Shown here: piece after piece, positions 50,698 to 61,680 of the stretch | How the letters are laid out: each line of letters starts with the position of its first letter | How positions within the stretch are numbered: the first letter of the stretch is position 1 | Origin: Ceratopteris richardii | Taxonomy: Eukaryota > Streptophyta > Polypodiopsida > Polypodiales > Pteridaceae | Length of the DNA: 64,000 bases | Direction of reading: 5' to 3' | NCBI GenBank assembly: GCA_020310875.1 | Contig: CM035423.1 | Coordinates: forward strand, 113,678,766 to 113,742,765 | Position numbers and translations under genes: made by a program | The notes under the pieces: generated by a model | Database searches by the model: none | What the model was told of the DNA's origin: nothing | The model's input: only the letters and a program-made list of their open reading frames with translations

Positions 50698-51260
50698 TGT
50701 TGGCAGTATTCAAGGATGTCCACGTAGCTTGATGAGACAAGCAAGCATATGGCAAACTAGTCAGCAAAAATCAGAACAAAGAGAGTCCCAAGCAAGACCA
50801 AGCAAACAAGGAAGTCAAAGAAGATCTGGCAAGTAGGCCCTTCAAATTTTTGAATGCAGCTTCTTATAAAGTGATTTTGATCACTACATGTCATTGTAAA
50901 TCACATTTTTGTGAATTCCAACTCCATTTTGTTCAAGTCGAGGAGTCCCCAAGCTTGAGGAGTTCTAGGCCTTTGGCGCATATCAATTTTCATGATTTTT
51001 AGAGCTCATTTGCTCCAAAATAGCTTAGGAACCTAATTATTAACTAGGTCAAACACTAGGTTTAGACAAATCCAAAGCTAGTGAAAAAAATATAAAAAGA
51101 GCTAGAGCGCTGATTTTTTAAGGTTGGCATTTTTGGGAATTGAAGTAAACAAAAGACATTGTAATCTCATTTTTGGGTTAATCAAGATTTAATTACTCCA
51201 TCTCTTTGTCTTATTGTGTGTATGCGTATGTATGTGTGTGTATGTTGGTGTGTAGACACC
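50698..51260 (+). repeat. Gypsy-F type LTR fragment
   Basis: Starts TGTTGGCAGTATTCAAGG after TAACA and shares CAAG.CGAGGAGTCCCCAAG, GAGCTAGAGC and a GTGTGTATG microsatellite with the inverted LTR at 46079-46727. The right boundary is uncertain, since similarity fades after about 51255. It interrupts Copia-C3. Confidence 0.6.
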
Positions 51261-51389
51261 CACCCATGATAGATAGCGTTTTTGGCTCAAATTGTAAAGC
51301 CTTGGGTGGCCATTGATTGGGGTTGTCTTGGTATCGAAATTGGACAACCATGAATGAAGTGATCCCTCTAGCATCTATAGCATGGTTCT
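51261..51389. other. Short unassigned stretch
   Basis: Between the F-type LTR fragment and the F gag piece. No ORF or motif recognised; it may be the remains of F sequence. Confidence 0.4.
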
Positions 51390-51547
51390 TTGGGTACTTG
51401 GGGTCTCACATGTCTAGGTTGGGCCTAGGGTTTGTGTTTGCATGCATCACATTCAAATACCCTTGCTCCCAACTAGGTTCACTAGGGTTTTCATAAGGGT
51501 AGATCTTTGTGTGCTCTAGTGAATCCATGTAGTAAACTGGTGGACTG
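51390..51547 (-). pseudogene. Gypsy-F2 gag, first piece
   Basis: Matches 44530-44690 of Gypsy-F1 gag on the same strand (GGTTGGGCCTAGGGTT, CTCCCAACTAGGTTC, GAATCCATGTAGTA.AC.GGTGGACT). It is broken at GACTG (51543-51547) by the LARD-like element and resumes at 57805. Confidence 0.8.
51543..51547. repeat. Target-site duplication GACTG, left copy
   Basis: GACTG left of the LARD LTR; the right copy is GATTG at 57800-57804, one C/T difference. Gag homology is continuous across the joint. Confidence 0.75.
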
Positions 51548-51982
51548 TGCAAGAGAACTACAGATTATGACCACCACGTGCTAGAGAGATGACTCTCCTC
51601 CCAACCAAATGCCTCTATATATAGCTCTCTCCAGGAGACTGCCTTCTTGGGCAGGTGGATACTAACCATCCATGTGTCAGCTATGTAACTGCATGTGTGC
51701 CAAGTATCCCAGTTAACCAGAGTTAGCTCAAGTAGATGCATCTAGAAGGTTCAAGAGCTCTTTGGGCAAAGCACTCTCCCCATGTATCGGGATTGAACCC
51801 AAGACCTCTCCTTCACATCCTTGAATCTTAACCACTAGGCTAAGTGGATCACTTGGTTACAAGAGTAAATGACCTACTACTAAGTGGATCACTTGGTCAT
51901 ACATACAGATGATCAAACGGTGTCCAATTTCAGATCCATCTGAATCGGCTAGACCCTTATATCATAAACTTACTTTATTACA
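51548..51982 (-). repeat. 3' LTR of the LARD-like element (435 bp)
   Basis: Plus-strand TGCAAGAGAACTACAG to TTTATTACA. TATATATA at 51616-51623. It matches 57351-57799 with a moderate number of differences and one about 14-bp indel. Confidence 0.92.
51790..51842 (-). promoter_or_regulatory. tRNA-like A box and B box in LARD 3' LTR
   Basis: On the minus strand TAGCCTAGTGG (51832-51842) fits the A box TRGCNNAGNGG. GGTTCAATCC (51790-51799) fits the B box GGTTCRANNCC, 32 nt later. The 5' LTR has the same module at 57598-57651 (TAGCGTAGTGG, 33 nt, GGTTCAATCC). Confidence 0.65.
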
Positions 51983-54757
51983 TTCTTCCTCCCTTGGAAA
52001 AATATTTTTGTCCTTGAAAATTAGATCTATATATACTATAGGCAACCCCCGAGCCTCATGTTCTAAAATTGGAAGAACATGGGCATGTTCTAGAACTGGA
52101 AGAACATGTCTCGTCTCTATGGTGGGATCCCTACCTAGATGATTCAAAACAGTTTCTTGCTTTGCACTTTGATAAACTGGTCAAAGTAAAAAGTAGTGAA
52201 TGAATAATAAGGGTGGATCTAAAAACATCACTCGCCAATTCACAGTTTTTCTAGGTGCGATATGGACGTAAACATGTGAACTGGGTGGATTAAAAGTACT
52301 AGTCCATTTTCGGGCATGACTCGTGCATGGACTTAGTAACTAAGGTGGGATTCTTATCCCTCACAAGACTTTGAGAACTCTTGATTCACTTGAATTTGAT
52401 TTGGAGAACTTGAAGTTTGGTTGTTCCAAACATCTAACTTGGATGTTTGTACAATGGTTTACTCCTATCTAATAGTTACTTGATTTTTTTCACCCAACTC
52501 GAGGACTACTTTATCCTATTGAGTTGAAAAATCCTATGTAAACTGTAGGAGAAAGTTTACCATTTTCTTTGAGCCAAGTGTACTATAACTTGACCAATTC
52601 AAATTCAAAATGAAAATTGTCCAACTTAGGATATTTTTCTCAAAGACTTTATCTTTAAGTTCTTGGGAATTGTCAATCTGATGAGCAATTCCTAACTTCT
52701 CTATTCTAGAGTATATTGGACTCTAGGAAATCATTTATGTTACAAGTTGAAGTAGACTCAAAAAAACAAGTCCATCTTGGACTTATTATCTTTTGAAGAT
52801 TGAAAAGGTTCTTGTACAAAACATCTATCTAGGATGTTTAATTTATTTACTTGGTTCTAACTGACTAACTCTTGACTTTTGTGAAAAGAATCAGATACCA
52901 TATCTGAGTCAAATCCAAAAGATTCAGAAAGCGAAAAGAAAGAACTAAAACTTTGTTCAACCAATTCGAACTTCGAAGATACGTAAACTTGCTATGAGTC
53001 AAAGTCTAGATGACTTAGGACTTTAACTTCTCAAAGTTTTGTTTCAGCAAGATATTGAAGCATTCTATCTATCTTTAAGAGGAAGGGACTTGATTCTCAA
53101 AAAGATTCATTGAGTAAATCTAAAACATCATCCAACCACAAGATACTAGTGTGGTAACCAAAATCAGTGTGTCAACCCACTGAGGTTCTGTTGATGAGTT
53201 TTGTATTCAAATAATGCTTTACTTGAGACTAAGTTCAGGTCACATTCAGTCTTTCTGACTCCTTACTCGGAATGCAATTCTTGTGCATTTCTTTGAGTCA
53301 AAAGAGTGAATTTACCAAGTTACACTAGGAACTTGATGCTTGACTTAGTCAATCAAATCCTTGGTTGAAATGATCAACTCAAAATCAAAGTCCAACTTTT
53401 TCAAAAATTAATGAAATATTTCTTAATTAACAACACTTTATCTTGAAGTGTTTCAAGAAGATCTTGGAAGTTACTTCATATCTTCTGTTTCCTTGATCTT
53501 GAAGTTATCTTGAAATATCTTGAGATACCACTTTTATCCTCCTTCAATTTAAACTCCTTCTTTGAAGTTTTAATTCCCTTGAGGATCAAACCTAACTTCA
53601 AGATCCAATCTAAGACTAAAAGATAATTATCATTCCATGGTCCGATGTCCCATACCATCTTTCCTACATCAATTTGAGTATAAAATCTAGTGTCCCATAC
53701 CACCCTATTTTATATTCACATTAATGTGTGGGTGATAATTTCCTAAAGTCTAAACATCTTTTGATAGAGTACCTTTTTTGCTTCAACTCTTTACGAGAAT
53801 TTTGAAGTTTCAGGCATTACCTCTAACTAGATTTTCTATGTTTTGATCCCTTCACAAGATCATTTCATGATCTTGTGCTTTCCTTTGGGAACTTGAAAAC
53901 CTTTTGATGGAATATCCATCCTTTTTTGTGAGGGTTTTCAAATGAGAACCAATTAGAATTCTAGGTACTTGAATTTTTGCAGATTCAAGTTCAATTGGTT
54001 TATCTTTTTGACCAATTTGTAGTGACAAGAGCTGTTGAATTCTTGTCTTTAGATTCCTTTCTTATTGATGCTTTAGATACCTATTCTGGCTAGGACTTTA
54101 CAAGAATATCTCTATTGCATAAGTCTAAGCATCTGCTAATGCTTTCTAGATTTGTACCAAAATCCCTTTAAGGATAGGCAAACATTATGTTTTACCTTCC
54201 ATAGACTTAAGTACCATCTTTACGGTTGCAGACTACATTCTTGGAATTTCTTCACTCTGTCCAGACTTGGAACAACTTACTCTTTTCACAATTTTCCTTC
54301 GGATAAATGGAACCCAAGTGAAAAATTCCTAAAAGGAATTTTATTGCCAAAACTTGGGCAAACTTCAGATTAGTTCCTATCGCACGTTCCTGGACAATCA
54401 TGGCCAAGCTTGATCAAGTCTGGTTGACCTTGCGACTAGAATATAGACATAGTCTTAATTATTAAGATCTCTTAAACTAACAAAAGCGTCTTCGCTTACC
54501 CATGGGATTTTTAGAGATCTTTTCCCTCAACTTAAGTCCAAGCATACATTGATGCCTCTCAGATTCCAAAGCTAAGAATCTTTTGATATACCTTTAGGTT
54601 ATATCAAAATTTGGACTTAATTACCAATACTAGTGGTTTGGTAATTACTAGGAACTACTTGCTATTAAACTTTCTTGAAAGATTCTTGTCTCACATCTAG
54701 GGAGATTTTTTCTTTCAAGAATTTTAGACTCTTGCCAAGGAATCAAGTAATACTAAA

Positions 54758-54827
54758 CCAATGATTCATCTTGGAATCTTTTGCTTTCTAGTCCAATGAT
54801 TCATCTTGGAATCTTTTTCTTTACTTG
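54758..54827. repeat. 35-bp tandem duplication
   Basis: CCAATGATTCATCTTGGAAT starts both copies (54758-54792 and 54793-54827). Confidence 0.9.
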
Positions 54828-56650
54828 ATTGATCTTCAAAAGAAATTCTTGACTTTTGGACTAACAATAAAGATTTACGTTTTAATCTTGTCCAAAAGGT
54901 ATTCTTTTTTAACCAATTAAATAGTTAACCGGACTATTTCCTTTATTGGCTTATCTTTAGGAAGTAGCTTAATTCCCAAAGATTACTTTGATGTATCTTT
55001 TAGGAAAAATATCTTGATTCCCAAAGATTAGTTTGACTTGGGTAAGCTCTAATTAACTTAAACAAAACCAAGCATACTTTTCTCATCCTCAGAAAAGTGC
55101 TTAATAAAGTTTCCATACTCTTTGAAAACTTTGCAACTTGACTAGAGATGCAATCATGGAACCTAGCAACAAACTATTGAATACTAAATTCAAGTGATGC
55201 TAAAGTTTATTCACCTCTTTGAGGTTCATCACTTGCTAGGATGAAATCAAAGAAAAAGCTTCAAAAGTTCCATGATTTTTTTCAAATTTGGAACATATCA
55301 ACTGTCCTTTGAACTTGAAAGTTCAATTGATTTAAGTTCCATTTGATTTTATTTGATTCTTATCACGCCTTGGGATAGAATCAGATAAAACTTCCAAAGG
55401 AAACTTTATCAACCTACTTGAATGCATGATTTCTTAAATCCAAGCTAATGACTACATCTACACTTGCCGTTAGGATTCTCTAAGTTTTCTCCTAAACTTA
55501 GAGTCACCATGGAAATTTTCAAGCAACCCTATTTTATTGCCATTGCAATGAACAAGAAAATTGAAGACTTAACTTTCGAAGAGCCTACTTTTCCTAATCA
55601 AGACTCCTAATTGTGATACCTAGGTATCACACTTGGGAAAAACAAACTAGCTACTTGAGTTGCATGACAACCAGGAGCCTTGCAACTACCTAGTTTGCTA
55701 TTTTCTCTAGCTATCTAAGTCAAGTTAGAAAAAGAGGTAACAAAAGTATAGGTATTCAATTACGTAACAAACAATCATGCATATGCAAATGCCTGTTCTT
55801 GCATGCAAATGCATGTGAGTGCACACGCGTGTTGGCATTCTCCTTTCATGCACCAAAATTAAATCAAGAAATTCTTGAGCTTGAATATGCATGTTGCCAA
55901 TCATCCATGCAAAAATATTCTTAATCACTAGCTTTTAGAAAGATATAACTGCTCATATGCATAAACTTGAGCATTAACTATCTTTTCAAGCAAGAAGAAA
56001 ATGTGTTTTGTGCATGAAAACATTCTTTGAAAAGGAGAAATGCACCAGCATTCTTTTGTAGATGCATGCAAGTGCTTGTTGTATTTCCCAATACTTCTAT
56101 ATCTATTTAGCTTTCATTGAGTTTCTAGCATTTGCAATTATTCTTTAAAAAAAATAGGAAGACTACTACCATGCTTCAATAATTTTTTGATGAAAGCTAC
56201 ATGAAATCATCGAATAAAGCAAGTATTGAAATGAAAACATCAACTTAGAAAATAGTTATCTCTACACCAAACTACGTCCTTCCATTGAGGTAGAAAAACT
56301 CAAGGGAATTCGGGTTGGAGATAGCTTCTCAACTCGGGTTTAGCAGAGTATGCAGATAATGAGAAGACATATATCATTGGTGGAGACTGAAAAATGCTTC
56401 TTCTGGATGTCACACAAAGTGAAGAGAAATTCCCTCACAGCTACTAGTATCTTGGTTCCTTGGCTAAATCGAGAGCCCCTCATCCAAGTGACTGTGGATC
56501 AGATCCCATCGGACATATCAGCGGTAGCATATTGAACTTGTCTACAAGATCAACTAGCAACCATCTCGTGACCAGCTATTTGAACACGTTTGAAAAGCTC
56601 ATTATTTATCTCTCTCAATTCTCTTAAACATGGAAACACACATGGAATCC

Positions 56651-57030
56651 TGGCTAGCATGACATGCTCGTGATTGAGAGGTCGTCGGTTTGAACTCTAA
56701 GTGCCTCGTCCGTTTCAAAACCAAACTTTCAGTTTTTGGTGTTCTTGTGATCTACCAAGTTCAACGAGGCAGCAAACTATAATACAAGTGATGATCTTCA
56801 AACAAACAAGAGTGCGCGTTGATGTACTGAATGAAAGGATGCTCTTTGATCATCAAGGTCATGAGTTCAAGCCTCAATCCCATGGACAAATCTTCTATTG
56901 CTTGTGCTCTTTTGCAAGATGTGGCCTAAGATATAATTGAAACTGAAACAAACAAATACCACAAATGTGCATGAGTCGTGTGGATAGAAGATACATCACA
57001 CTGTTAGATGATGCAGGTTCAAGTCTTGAG
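56651..57030 (+). repeat. Three spaced B-box-like units
   Basis: GGTTTGAACTC (56687), GAGTTCAAGCC (56863) and GGTTCAAGTCT (57016) occur at 176- and 153-bp spacing, each followed by a related stretch ending in CTTGTG. The first is preceded by TGGCTAGCATG, a weak A box. They read opposite to the element. Confidence 0.4.
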
Positions 57031-57336
57031 TTCCATCGTCTGTAGAGAAGTTACTGCTTTTGCTTGTGAACCTTTTGTAGCACTAGCAATCAAGTTATAA
57101 TCTCATGGAAATTAGAAACCGTCCCGTGACTGCTATACTGGTTAAAGCAAATCCTCCTACTATAGGAGGCCACATTCGTTTTTTTGTAATCTTCTACTTG
57201 CAATCACCACCAAAAGTGATACAGGATCAAACTTTGCTCACCCGCAAGAAAAAACTAAACGGAAGAAGGTGACGAAGGGCACTCATGGTATGATGAGAGG
57301 AAACTCTACAAGATGATGGAGGGATGCTCAAAACCT

Positions 57337-57350
57337 GGCTCTGATACCAA
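57337..57350 (-). other. Primer-binding site of the LARD-like element
   Basis: TTGGTATCAGAGCC on the minus strand, immediately after the 5' LTR; complementary to initiator tRNA-Met. Confidence 0.93.
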
Positions 57351-57799
57351 TGCAAGAGAACTACAGATTACGACCACCACATGCTAGTGAGATGGCTCTC
57401 CTCCCAACCAAATGCCTCTATATATAGCTCTCTCTAGGGGACTGCCTTCTCGGGCAGGTGGATACTAACCATCCATGTGTCAGCCATGTAACTGCATGTG
57501 CACCAAGTGTCCTGGTTAAGAAGAGTTAACTCAAGTGGATGCTTCTAGAAGGTTCTAGAGCCCTTTTGGAAAAACACTCTCCCCATGTACCTCATGGGGA
57601 TTGAACCCAAGACCTCCTCCTTCACATCCTTGAGTCTTAACCACTACGCTAAGTGGATTACTTGGTTACAATAGTAAATGACCTACTAGTAAGTCTAGAC
57701 TTGAGATCTTTGGTCATACATACGGATGATCAAACGGTATCTAATTTCAGATTTGTCTTAATCGTCTAGACCCTTAGATCATAAACTTACTTTATGATA
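57351..57799 (-). repeat. 5' LTR of the LARD-like element (449 bp)
   Basis: TGCAAGAGAACTACAG to TTTATGATA on the plus strand (the terminal TG of the minus strand is altered to TA). It contains the tRNA-like module at 57598-57651 and TATATATA at 57419-57426. Confidence 0.92.
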
Positions 57800-57804
57800 G
57801 ATTG

Positions 57805-58420
57805 TCTACATGTGTTGAGTCAAATATTTGAGCATTAGGGTCACTTTCAAAAATCAAGGGAGGTGCTGGCACTAAGGCTCTACTCAATTTTTCCTCAATT
57901 GATGCATATTTGACTGGGATAACATTGGCTGGATGGTGGTAGTTGTTGGCCTAACACCGATTGAGGTGTCTAAGGTAGTATGGCTAGTAAGGTTGCTGGG
58001 GCCTAAAGTATTGCTAAATTTGATATTGATTTGGATATGCCTTGATGTAGCGGTTGAAACATGTCAAGTGTGTGTTTTTGAGAGTTAGACCAAATGCATT
58101 TTATTGAATGAATAGCTCATTGAATTGTTTAGCTCTTAGCACATCTAAACTCTGCGACATGATTGTACCAATCTCCTGTGCCATCAAAGTAATTTTTCAT
58201 GGATTCAAATACTTGAGTAGGCCTCAAGATCCTAGGAAGTTCTCTAGGCCAAGGCATGGGAAACTCATCCATGCCTCTTTGATGTTTGTGACCTCTAGGT
58301 CTCTTGTTATCCATTCTATCCGTTTTTGCTCTAGTTCTTTCTCATCAAAGGGAGTTTGCAAAACTTACTTCAGGTCTATCTCTAGTTCTTTCCTTCTGGA
58401 TTCCATGAGCCTATGATGAT
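57805..58420 (-). pseudogene. Gypsy-F2 gag, main part
   Basis: The sequence 57805-57960 matches Gypsy-F1 gag at 44690-44840. Further along the minus strand is the Gag N-terminal region: MDNKRPRGHKHQRGMDEFPM, PRILRPTQVFESMKNYFDGT, DWYNHVAEFRCAKS (58314-58129). This is the capsid start missing from F1. Several stops and frame changes. Confidence 0.7.
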
Positions 58421-59200
58421 CTAGCTCCTTGTTGACCATAAGAGATGTTTGAACTCCGTGGGGGGAAGACTAATTCACCCTTCCGAGTGTAGGCATGCCT
58501 ACCATGATCCATCACTACAAACATTCTTTCTTACGTGTTGTCCAAATAGACAGCCTTGACTTGTGTCTGAGGGTATTTGAATTCATATATCATGACTTCT
58601 CCTACTTCATTAGGTTGATCGGATTTAAACATCCAAAAAGCCTAATCTGTTCCTCTATTCAAGAACAACTTTATGATTTTGTTGTCCTTAGGAATCCACT
58701 TACTAGGGGTAATCACTCTTGTCAAGATGGATTTGTTGCGAAGTGCCCTGGGTTCTCCTTCTAAGTTTCCTTGTTTTAGGTCTCCTATTTCATTCCCCAG
58801 AATGACCTTTCCAAACTCATGTGTCCAATTTGATTAGCTGGTGACCACATACATGGTTCCTTGCTTATCAATATAAGAGCCCTCTTTTAATTTAACCACT
58901 AGGTGTTCCAGTCAAAGGGATGGTTTGGGTTTTGATTTGCACAACGGACCTTCACAGACCATCCTCATAGATGCATGCACCTAATCAGTTGGTTCTAATA
59001 TAATCCAATTGCATCTTATAGGGACCGTCTGTAAGTAGGTGGTGTCTGAACTACTTGTGGACCATTCCATATAGAATGATGTTTCTGAATGACTGGTCCA
59101 TGAACTTAGCACATAGGGATAATCGCTGAGTTGCTGAGCCCATGATCTAGCTATGTGGTTGACACCAACTTCATAGGATTTGATGATTTGTCTAAGTTTT
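58421..59200 (-). pseudogene. Gypsy-F2 ORF upstream of gag, unrecognised
   Basis: On the minus strand a long, stop-broken frame precedes gag: ETSFYMEWSTSSSDTT, then LVVKLKEGSYIDKQG and THEFGKVILGNEIGDLKQGN, RVITPSKWIPKDNKIIKLFL, MFKSDQPNEVGEVMIYEFKY, QTQVKAVYLDNT and MFVVMDHGRHAYTRKGELVF. It looks like a real protein of over 200 residues (mixed beta/alpha, conserved-looking hydrophobic spacing). I cannot name it. It may be an N-terminal extension of Gag or an ORF0. Confidence 0.5.
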
Positions 59201-59934
59201 TTCCTGATCTAATGTTCATATGCCTTATTTATTATCCCAAAATTTCCCAAGTACAATCATGTTGCAATGTTCTTGTGTCACTGTTTCACTTGTTCTTTTT
59301 TTATATTCTCTTATGCAATCTTGTCTGTTGAATAGTGTCGCTACGAATACTTTAGTTTTTATTGCAACTTGATGTGTGATCGATCAATTTATGTTTTTTC
59401 CCTTAGGATTTGCTGCAATAATATTCTAACTATACTTGAACTTGAGTAATTAGGGTTTCTTGTACTTGTATCATGCCTAACATAACCCTAATTAGTTAGT
59501 ACCACTAGTCACACTTAGCCTGAGCTAAATAGTTGATTGAGGGGGGTTTAGTATCCTTCCAACCTTGAGTCTAGTGCTTTGATGAGTGCTTGAATGCCCA
59601 AGAAATGAGCTCCCCAAGTGAGATTGAATCGTTCACAAGCCTTTCCCTTGCCAAGGAACTCCAAAGTACTCCAAAAACCTTTAAAAGTGCCAAATTTTAG
59701 CTCAAAATTTGCAAAAATTAAATTACCTTAATTTTTAGACAAAAATGGTTGTCTATTGCAATCGCCAAGATTGTCAATTACGATGGACAAGTCTGTCCAT
59801 TGTGGCCTATCAATCACGATGGATAGGTCCATCACCATATGTCTGTTGCAATTGATACCTGTCTATCATGATGGACAAGTTTTGCGATGGGTCCAATTTT
59901 CCATGAATCTTATATGTCACAATGAACTGATCTC
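59201..59934. other. Spacer between oppositely oriented Gypsy-F copies, with palindromic repeats
   Basis: No gene. 59755-59990 contains repeated words around GATGGACAAGTCTGTCC, GATGGATAGGTCCATC and GATGGACAAGT at irregular 30-60 bp spacing. The rest is AT-rich and may be decayed LTR or leader. Confidence 0.55.
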
Positions 59935-60790
59935 ATGATTGACTCAATTTATCATCAATTTCTATTTGTCGTGATGGATTGTCCAAATTGCAATAGGGAA
60001 CACCTCTTAAGGGATTTCCCAAAGAATCCATCACAGAAAATCACACCGATTAATGTTATTGGTTTGGTAGTAGACTATAGCAAAAGTATGATCACAATAG
60101 CCCTATTGCAAGTAGTAATCAGAGTCGAGGTACTACAACAAAACCAAGACATGGGACAAGAGAAGATTCCAGACAACAATGATACTGAGAGCACTACGAA
60201 AAAGAAATAAGATCCTGGAAGGATAGCAGTGAAAGAATAAAGAGACAATGGACAAAGAAGATGATTGAGCTCAAAGAAAGCTTAAAGGAGACTAAAGCTA
60301 AACTTGTAGAAATCACATCTGAGATACACTCTCAAACACCACCACCTAAACTAATCAGCCTCATATAACCCCACAACCACCTAGATCAGGATCAATTCTA
60401 GCAGATCCTACTCCCGAGGATTTAGGTATGATGCTTAAAGCATATCAAGCTATAATCCAAGAAGGACCAAATATGATAGAACATGAAAAATGCTACCCTA
60501 GAGTTGACCTAGAGATTGAACAAACTAAATTGTGTGCCAAAATGGTAGAACTGGATCAAAACATGTTTGAAGCCTATTGCCTTTTTAATTGCATAAACTC
60601 AGCCAAGGCATCAGATAGTGATCCCTATGGACCAATGTCATGATCCCTCTAGAAAGTTCATGATACGGATGCCTAATAGAGAAGCACTCACAAGAGTGGT
60701 TTATGACAACAAAGAGACGACTAAGAAAATTGTGGTGACCATAGAATATGACAAAGAACAATGTACATATATAGTACATGATTTGACCAA
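59935..60790 (+). pseudogene. Gypsy-F3 gag end and protease region
   Basis: The frame 59935-60210 has the knuckle remnant CPNCNREHLLRDFPKNPSQK, matching CAECGKEHIIRDFPKNP in Gypsy-F1. Beyond it SKMIELKESLKETKAKLVEI-type sequence and QAIIQEGPNMIEHEKCYPRV (60428-60643) lie where protease is expected, but no Asp-Ser/Thr-Gly motif was found. Decayed. Confidence 0.65.
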
Positions 60791-61680
60791 AGAATAAGAA
60801 AAAGAGTTGATAGCATTGTTAAGAGATTACAAAGATGTGTTTGCATGGAGTTATAAATACTTGAAAGGAGAAGACCCAAATATCTATTCACATAGAATTC
60901 CCATGTCCTTAGATGCCAATCCAACTAAGTAGAAACCCTACACTTGTAATGATAATTATGTGGCAAAGACCAAAGAGGAAATAGATCCTTTGATCACAGT
61001 TGGATTTATCTACGAGATTAAGCATACCAAATGGGTATCCCCCATTGTGGTAGTTCCTAAAAAGAATGGAAAGCTCCATGTGTTCATTAACTTAAAGGAA
61101 GTTAACATAGCCACAACCAGAGAAAACTAGCTGCTTCCTATCACCGAACACCTATTGGAATGAGTAGCGGGAAAGGAAGTTTATAGCTTCCATGATGGAT
61201 TTTCTGGCTAAAATCAAGTAGCCTTCACCCCAGAAGACCAACATAAGATGGATTTTGCCATAGAATGGGGTATTTTTGCATTTTTTGTGATGCCTTTTGG
61301 CCTCACCAATGCTCCCGCTACATTTCAAAGGCTAATGTGCCACATGTTCAAGGATTTCATTTTGAATTTAGAGGTCTATGTTGATGATTTATGTGTGCAA
61401 TCCAACATTAGATAGACACATCTTCTTGAATCAAGGGAAATCTTTGACAAATGTAGGGAATATCAAGTCTGCTTGAACCCAGAAAAATGTGTTTTCATGG
61501 TCAAGCAAGGCAAGATTCTAGGACACATAGTGTCAAAGAATGGAATCTCAATGGACAAGGATAAAGTTAAGGCCATTGACGAGTTACCTAGACCAAAAAA
61601 TGTTAATAAGTACAAGCTTTCATGGGGCATTGTGGCTATTATCGATGTTGCATCCACATTTATGCAATAATTGCAAAGCC
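60791..61680 (+). pseudogene. Gypsy-F3 reverse transcriptase
   Basis: Readable through many stops: LLRDYKDVFAWSYKYLKGED, ITVGFIYEIKHTKWVSPIVV, VVPKKNGKLHVFINLKEVNI, FHDGFSG with the catalytic Asp, FAIEWGIFAFFVMPFGLTNA, PATFQRLMCHMFKDF and the catalytic YVDDL (about 61377-61391). Then CLNPEKCVFMVKQGKILGHI and KVKAIDELPRPKNVNKY. Gypsy type. Stops near 60930, 61129, 61160, 61210 and 61412. Confidence 0.88.

Larger units (their letters stand above)
51983..57350 (-). other. Interior of the LARD-like element, non-coding
   Basis: AT-rich, no retroelement protein on either strand. Small ORFs (for example 53476-53703, 54152-54373, 55725-55928, 56701-56940) have no recognised domain. A 35-bp tandem duplication lies at 54758-54827 (CCAATGATTCATCTTGGAAT start). 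Plus-strand B-box-like words recur at 56687, 56863 and 57016. Confidence 0.85.
51548..57799 (-). mobile_element. LARD-like non-coding LTR retrotransposon (6252 bp)
   Basis: LTRs at 51548-51982 and 57351-57799 (minus-strand ends TGTAATAAAG and CTCTTGCA). Minus strand: primer-binding site TTGGTATCAGAGCC right after the 5' LTR (57337-57350) and polypurine tract CCAAGGGAGGAAGAA directly before the 3' LTR. The 5.37-kb interior has no ORF over about 80 codons with a retroelement domain. Signals are thus complete while proteins must come from elsewhere. Primer site, polypurine tract and LTR start resemble those of the TRIM at 16042-16871. It is inserted in the Gypsy-F2 gag. Confidence 0.93.
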
